Positions 7,498-10,697 of a DNA stretch of 10,697 nucleotides are shown here, one piece after another. The DNA is taken from NCBI GenBank assembly GCA_026770615.1, contig MU631892.1, forward strand, positions 62,348 through 73,044. The letters are read 5' to 3'. The position numbers were made by a program, and so were the translations under genes. The notes under the pieces are model-generated. The model made no database searches. It was given only the letters and a program-made list of their open reading frames with translations, and had not been told where the DNA came from. This DNA comes from Pavlovales sp. CCMP2436. Lineage: Eukaryota > Haptophyta > Pavlovophyceae > Pavlovales. Numbering within the stretch: the stretch's first letter is position 1; every line of letters begins with the position of its first letter.

Positions 7498-7990
7498 CCG
7501 GCGGCTCTGGCGGCGGCACCCGCCGGCCCTTTGGACGGCACAGGTAGAGGTCGGTCGCCGCGAAGCATGGCAGGCTGTGCATGCGCCGCAGCTCCGCCTC
7601 TGCGTCGGCCGCCAGCGCGTCCAGCCCGGCCGCGACTGCCTCCTCCCAGGCCGCCTGCATGTGCCGCGTCTTTGCCTTCTCCGCGCCCACCCACCACGCC
7701 TCGAGGCGCGAGCGTCTTTTGAGAAGCCCGTCAGCCTCCGAGACCGCCACCATCGCCTCCGAGCCCGCCGCCGAGCTCGTCGCCGAGCCCGCCGCCGAGC
7801 CCGCCACGCCGAGCGCTTCGGCGTCGGCCCCGCCGGCGCAGCGGCGGAGGCGGGCCTTCGCCTCTTTCACGCGGGGCTCAGGTAGCTCTTTCCACAGCAG
7901 CTGGAGCTCGTGTTGCATTTTCTTCGCCAACAGCGCATGCTCGCGGTGCAGCCGCTGTTCCCAAGCCTCGCACGCACGGGCCACAGCCAT
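7493..7990 (-). CDS. Ala/Glu/Arg-rich helical protein, unknown; 5' end uncertain
   Basis: From the ATG at 7990 the product is 165 residues, beginning MAVARACEAWEQRLHREHA. It is rich in Ala, Glu, Leu and Arg, with two predicted helical segments at about 1-45 and 95-140 separated by a Gly/Ala/Ser linker. It ends in a basic and proline-rich tail. I recognise no family. The frame stays open upstream to an ATG at 8182, but composition changes abruptly near 8010: the upstream part is A/T-rich and contains a 13-bp hairpin. Splice acceptors (CTCAG at 8020 and CCAG at 8011, nine bases apart and both in frame) lie exactly at this change. The coding sequence may therefore be the last exon of a longer gene, with an intron upstream, or start at 7990. 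Confidence 0.5.
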   Translation of the reverse strand: MAVARACEAWEQRLHREHALLAKKMQHELQLLWKELPEPRVKEAKARLRRCAGGADAEALGVAGSAAGSATSSAAGSEAMVAVSEADGLLKRRSRLEAWWVGAEKAKTRHMQAAWEEAVAAGLDALAADAEAELRRMHSLPCFAATDLYLCRPKGRRVPPPEPPE

Positions 7991-8051
7991 CGCTGGGTCC
8001 GAAGTAGCACCTGGAGCACCTGAGATATTTTCATCAATTTGGTTTTTTGGG

Positions 8052-8081
8052 TCAAATACGTGACTGGGGTCATGTATTTGA
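8052..8081. repeat. 13-bp hairpin in A/T-rich stretch
   Basis: TCAAATACGTGAC and GTCATGTATTTGA pair over 13 positions (12 Watson-Crick plus one G-T) around a TGGG loop. It lies just upstream (minus strand) of the putative splice acceptor of the gene at 7493, so it would be in an intron if that model is right. Confidence 0.7.
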
Positions 8082-8202
8082 TGAAAGCCCCGCTTTTCGT
8101 GACCCCAAATAACAAAATTAACCCCAAAAGCCGAATGGACGAAAACTCCTCTGTTGCTGAACGAGGACAAGAGAGAGCCCACAATGTGTGTATATGTACA
8201 CG

Positions 8203-8442
8203 AATAGATAGATAGATACTATAAATGGATAAATGGATAAATGGATAAATGGATAAATAGATAAATAGATAAATAGATAAATAGGTAAATTGGCATATAG
8301 GTAAATAGATAAATAGATAAAAAGATAAATAGATAAATAGATAAATAGATAAATAGATAAATAGATACATAGATGCATAGATGCATAGATACATAGATAA
8401 ATAGATAAATAGATAAATAGATACATAGATAAATAGATAAAT
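8203..8442 (+). repeat. GATA/AAATAGAT simple-repeat array
   Basis: About 240 bp are built of GATA and an eight-base unit, GATAAATA, with variants GATAAATG (early part) and GATACATA or GATGCATA (late part). The variants are clustered, as expected for slippage and local unit conversion. The apparent minus-strand proteins, full of Tyr, Leu and Ile, are artefacts of this repeat. The array runs directly into RF1 copy 4, and short stretches of the same unit follow copies 4 and 5. Confidence 0.92.
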
Positions 8443-8579
8443 GTCGTGTGTCTGATCAGCCTTAGCGGTGGGGACGGTATCCGTGTGCTCTGCAAAGGTC
8501 CCTTGATCCGAGTGTTTCTCAACAATTGGGTCCGGTGAAGACCTGTCAGGGGACGGACGTATTTTTAGAGATTTGCACT
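8443..8579 (+). repeat. Dispersed repeat RF1, copy 4 (5'-truncated)
   Basis: It starts within the core at GTCGTGTGTCTGATCAGC, immediately after the simple-repeat array, and ends near ATTTGCAC. It is then followed by GTAAATAGATAAATAG, so the same simple repeat flanks both sides. The 3' end is intact and the 5' end is missing. Confidence 0.82.
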
Positions 8580-8625
8580 GTAAATAGATAAATAGATGAT
8601 TGGCGCACCCGACACGAGGTCGAGT

Positions 8626-8752
8626 GTCGTCGACAGTCGTGTGTCTGATCAGTCTTAGCGGGGAGGACGGTATTCGGGGGCTCGGGAGCTGGTCCCAGGT
8701 TTACCTGGGAGACCGCGAACGGGACCGGACGTTTTCATAGATATTTACACAC
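8626..8752 (+). repeat. Dispersed repeat RF1, copy 5 (diverged, 5'-truncated)
   Basis: It starts at GTCGTCGACAGTCGTGTGTC and ends ATAGATATTTACACAC, followed by GTAAATAGATAAA. The middle is diverged: the region that reads GCAAAGGTCCCTTGATCC elsewhere is replaced by a segment with a hairpin at 8694-8709 (CCCAGG, loop TTTA, CCTGGG). It is the least similar copy. Tandem placement with copy 4, 47 bp apart, suggests local duplication or nested insertion. Confidence 0.72.
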
Positions 8753-8833
8753 CGTAAATAGATAAAATAATAGATACATTCCCGTATGCCTTCGGGCTGC
8801 AAGTCGGGGGACGTTGAAAGAACTATTATTACT

Positions 8834-8853
8834 AAAAAAAAAAAAAAAAAAAA
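8834..8853 (+). repeat. A20 homopolymer tract
   Basis: Twenty consecutive A follow a short unique stretch after RF1 copy 5 and precede GGATAAATAGAC. It could be a retroposition tail for an upstream plus-strand copy or simple slippage. No target duplication was found to decide. Confidence 0.85.
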
Positions 8854-8869
8854 GGATAAATAGACAAAT

Positions 8870-9050
8870 GACGCACCCGACGCTAGGCGCTCAGCGAGTA
8901 CGTCGTTGAAGGCGCCGGCGCGCAGATGGAGCTGCAGCGCGCAGGCGGCAGGGTGGGGCCACGCGCACGGGCACAGCCGAAGCGAGTGCGTCGGGTGCGC
9001 CGGGTGCTCCTTCGGACCCTGCGATGCCGGCGGCCCGTGCGCGCCCTTAT
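8870..9050 (-). other. GC-rich island with open frame, possible exon remnant
   Basis: Composition rises sharply to that of the coding regions. On the minus strand one frame is open from about 9038 through the poly-T (complement of A20) and reads like coding sequence around residues LQLHLRAGAFNDVLAE. It lacks an ATG, and I recognise no domain. A CGCACCCGAC block here (8872-8881) also occurs at 8604-8613 before RF1 copy 5. It could be a fragment of a gene, but is not the missing BUD23 C-terminus, which should contain Trp and a Lys/Arg-rich tail. Confidence 0.3.
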
Positions 9051-9154
9051 TACTATTACAGTATTACTATGATGATTATCTCTGTAATTATTGTGATCAT
9101 TATGAATAAACATAGTGTCACTTCTTAATGCCACAGCAAGCACAAAAAGAACAA

Positions 9155-9959
9155 TCACCTCCCCACCTCGCCCTCGCCGCGCTCAAGGCAGAGAAAGAGG
9201 CGAGAGGAGCGGTTGGCGTGGGGCAGATCGTAAACTGCCGCTGCGCCCCCGCCGTCTGCCGCCCAGCCGGCCTCCGCGGCACATCGCACGAGGCGTGCGG
9301 TCTCAGCGGGCGAACCCGGGTAAAATTGCGCGACGGCGGCTGCGCCAGGGCGGAGGGAGGAGTGCAGGTGAGAGAGGAGTAGGCGCAGCTTGGGCTCGAG
9401 CACGTCGGAGCAGAGCCACTGCAGCGCAGAGATGGAGATGGCCCCGTCGAGCTGCACGCCGTCGCGGAACGGGAGCCCCCGCCCCATCTCCCAGCACACG
9501 GCCTCCTCGTGTGGCTCGCCCGCGGCGAGCATGCTCAGCGACACGTCGAGCCCGATGACGCGGTGCCCGCACCGCCGCGCGACCGAGGAGCTCGCGCCGG
9601 CGCCGCAGCCGATGTCCGCCAGCAGCCGCGGCCGCCCATCCCACCGCGTGAGGCTGTAGAGCAGGTGGAGTGAACGCTCGGTGAGGTCGCGTTGGATGCC
9701 GGTCCGCTCAGCCGCCGACGAGTACCTGTGCGCGCGTAAGGGTGTGTAAGGGTGTGTGTGCGTGTGTATGTATGGGGGGTGTGTGTGTACGTGCGTGTGT
9801 GTGTGTGTGTAAGGGGGTTCGTGTGCGTGTGTGTAAGGGGGTGGCGTGTGCGTGTGTGTGTGTGTGTTACCGCGCCGTCTCGGCCGCGTCGTAGAACTGC
9901 CCCGAGCCGACCTGCGCCTCCGGCCGACCGCGCTCATCACGCGCGCGCTTCTTCCCCAT
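9155..9959 (-). CDS. BUD23: 18S rRNA (guanine-N7) methyltransferase, BUD23 family
   Basis: BUD23 proteins, with the partner TRMT112, methylate a guanine of 18S rRNA during small-subunit maturation. Exons 9959-9871 and 9725-9155 join in phase 2 to give 219 residues. The join creates FYDAAETARYSSAAERTGIQ, aligning with the conserved N-terminal FYxxxEAxKYTxxxRxxxIQ of the family. SAM-binding motif I is DIGCGAG (67-73), the acidic residue of the next strand is Asp90 (GLDVSLSML), and the family signatures ISISALQWL (126-134) and VAQFYP (161-166) are intact. The ATG at 9959 starts MGKKRARDERGRPEAQ. Family members have about 275-280 residues. Here the basic C-terminal region, roughly 60 residues, is absent after LFLCLERG. 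Two possible splice donors, GAG|GTGGGG and GAG|GTGATT, lie at the end, so a further exon may exist, but none was found downstream. Confidence 0.9.
9726..9870 (-). other. BUD23 intron made of CA repeat
   Basis: This 145-bp intron begins GTAACACA and ends GCGCACAG on the coding strand. Almost everything between is CA dinucleotide repeat, interrupted by CCCCCTTACAC-type units that recur several times. CTTAC resembles a branch-point consensus and appears near the acceptor. An unspliced reading gives runs of His-Thr and loses the conserved N-terminus, which supports removal as an intron. Confidence 0.85.
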
Positions 9960-10011
9960 GCCCTTCTTTCTCGCCCAAAGCAGTTCCTAGCCGCTCGCGC
10001 TTCCAGCAGAA

Positions 10012-10309
10012 TCGTCGCTGCGATCTGACGCCGATTTCTAAAAGAAAGCTCGCCGCCGCCGACTGAGCGAGCTCTCTAGTTCGAGCCAGATGCGCTACTC
10101 TCACTTGACCATGTAAAGTGCTCGCCTGACCCAGGCCAGGCTAGGCCGTAGTCACAGTCGTCGCTCTGGCGCCGATTTCTAAAATGAAAAGCAGTGAGGT
10201 CTCGGACTGGGAGGCGTTTGGCAAGCAGAGCTTCAGTATAACTCAAACTTCAACCAGTCTACCAGGAGGCCATGTAACTCGCGCCGACTGAGCGAGTTCT
10301 CTAGTTCGC
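10012..10309. repeat. Duplicated blocks upstream of BUD23
   Basis: Two blocks occur twice in the same order. CGTCGCT followed by CGCCGATTTCTAAAA and GAAA is at 10012-10047 and 10158-10189. CGCCGACTGAGCGAG, then TCTCTAGTTCG with one differing base between, is at 10057-10084 and 10281-10307. The second copy has about 80 extra bases between the blocks. The first copy begins 50 bp upstream of the BUD23 ATG, so part of that gene's promoter or leader seems to be duplicated. Confidence 0.7.
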
Positions 10310-10675
10310 ACTTGCCCCTAATAGTTAATGTGCGCCACCCCATAACTACTGGCCCCTTGCAACCAGTAGTCACCCAGACACACGAACCAGCTGTCCGGAC
10401 GTAATCGAATGTAACGCACACGCGCGTACACATAATTTAGAATCTGCTAACAATATGCTATAATATAATTCACCGCCAGCCCGAACCCCTTTTCGTAAAT
10501 ATAAATTATTCCGTTCGAGACCACTCTTCGTCGTCGGTTCATAAACGACGTCATCACTCCGAGGTGTGAACCAGAGTATTCGCTACTACTAGTAGTTGCG
10601 ATGCAGGACTGATCTTGAAAGATTAAATGCTTCAACAATCGCAACAAGAGTACGCGCCTGCGCATCAGGCAGCGA
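10310..10675. other. Gene-free flank with a small inverted repeat
   Basis: No gene was recognised. ACTACTGG and CCAGTAGT at 10345-10370 form an 8-bp stem with a 10-base loop, and ACTACTAGTAGT near 10585 is a short palindrome. A 72-codon minus-strand frame at 10447-10665 has no recognisable features. Confidence 0.4.
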
Positions 10676-10697
10676 CCCCCCCCCCCCCCCCCCCCCC
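10676..10697 (+). repeat. C22 homopolymer at window edge
   Basis: At least 22 C close the window; the run may continue beyond it. Long homopolymers of this kind also break assemblies, so this may be a contig end. Confidence 0.85.

Noticed and set aside
8118..8525. Minus-strand frames rich in Tyr, Leu and Ile
   Set aside because: They are translations of the GATAAATA simple repeat and have no support as genes.
8880..9050. GC-rich island as the missing BUD23 C-terminal exon
   Set aside because: None of its frames gives the Trp-containing, Lys/Arg-rich tail expected of the family.
9726..9940. Unspliced start of BUD23 at 9940 with a His-Thr tract
   Set aside because: It reads through the CA repeat and loses the conserved FYDAAE-type N-terminus, which the spliced model restores in phase.
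10060..10110. tRNA-like TAGTTCGAGCC sequence
   Set aside because: No T-arm stem pairs around it, and no acceptor or anticodon arm can be drawn.

Overview
The window looks like nuclear DNA of a unicellular eukaryote, most likely a GC-rich alga or related protist. The reasons are protein-coding islands with strongly G/C-ending codons set in much more A/T-rich spacers, GT-AG introns inferred in two genes, a eukaryotic bZIP factor, a BUD23-type 18S rRNA methyltransferase, and dense short repeats with long G/C homopolymers. A haptophyte or similar alga fits. A spliced-leader-like sequence at 454-470 keeps a dinoflagellate possible. The lineage cannot be settled from the sequence alone. No tRNA, rRNA, CRISPR array or prokaryotic operon was seen.

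Layout. 1-599: spacer with a short repeat, a near-perfect 32-nt palindrome and the spliced-leader-like sequence. 600-1229 (+): bZIP transcription factor with an acidic N-terminus. 1230-2820: gene-free, holding C and G homopolymers (one of 27 G), a 170-bp TA-flanked MITE and the first copy of a dispersed repeat called RF1 here. 2824-4787 (-): a 611-residue, mostly disordered proline-rich protein, reconstructed with a 128-bp intron and a TATA box 60 bp upstream. 4810-7480: repeat-rich spacer with two more RF1 copies, a paralogous empty insertion site for one of them, a second MITE copy and a two-hairpin element. 7493-7990 (-): an unrecognised alanine-rich helical protein whose 5' end is probably in another exon. 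8010-8880: a hairpin-bearing A/T-rich stretch, an eight-base-unit simple repeat and two 5'-truncated RF1 copies. 9155-9959 (-): BUD23-like methyltransferase in two exons, split by an intron made almost entirely of CA repeat. 9960-10697: upstream region of BUD23 with an internal duplication, ending in a run of 22 C.

The four genes share no obvious pathway: a DNA-binding regulator, a ribosome-biogenesis enzyme and two unknowns. The main interest lies in the repeat biology: RF1, for which I know no named family and whose insertion can be dated against a duplicate empty site inside the window, and a MITE family with clear inverted ends and TA duplications. No autonomous transposase or reverse transcriptase is visible.
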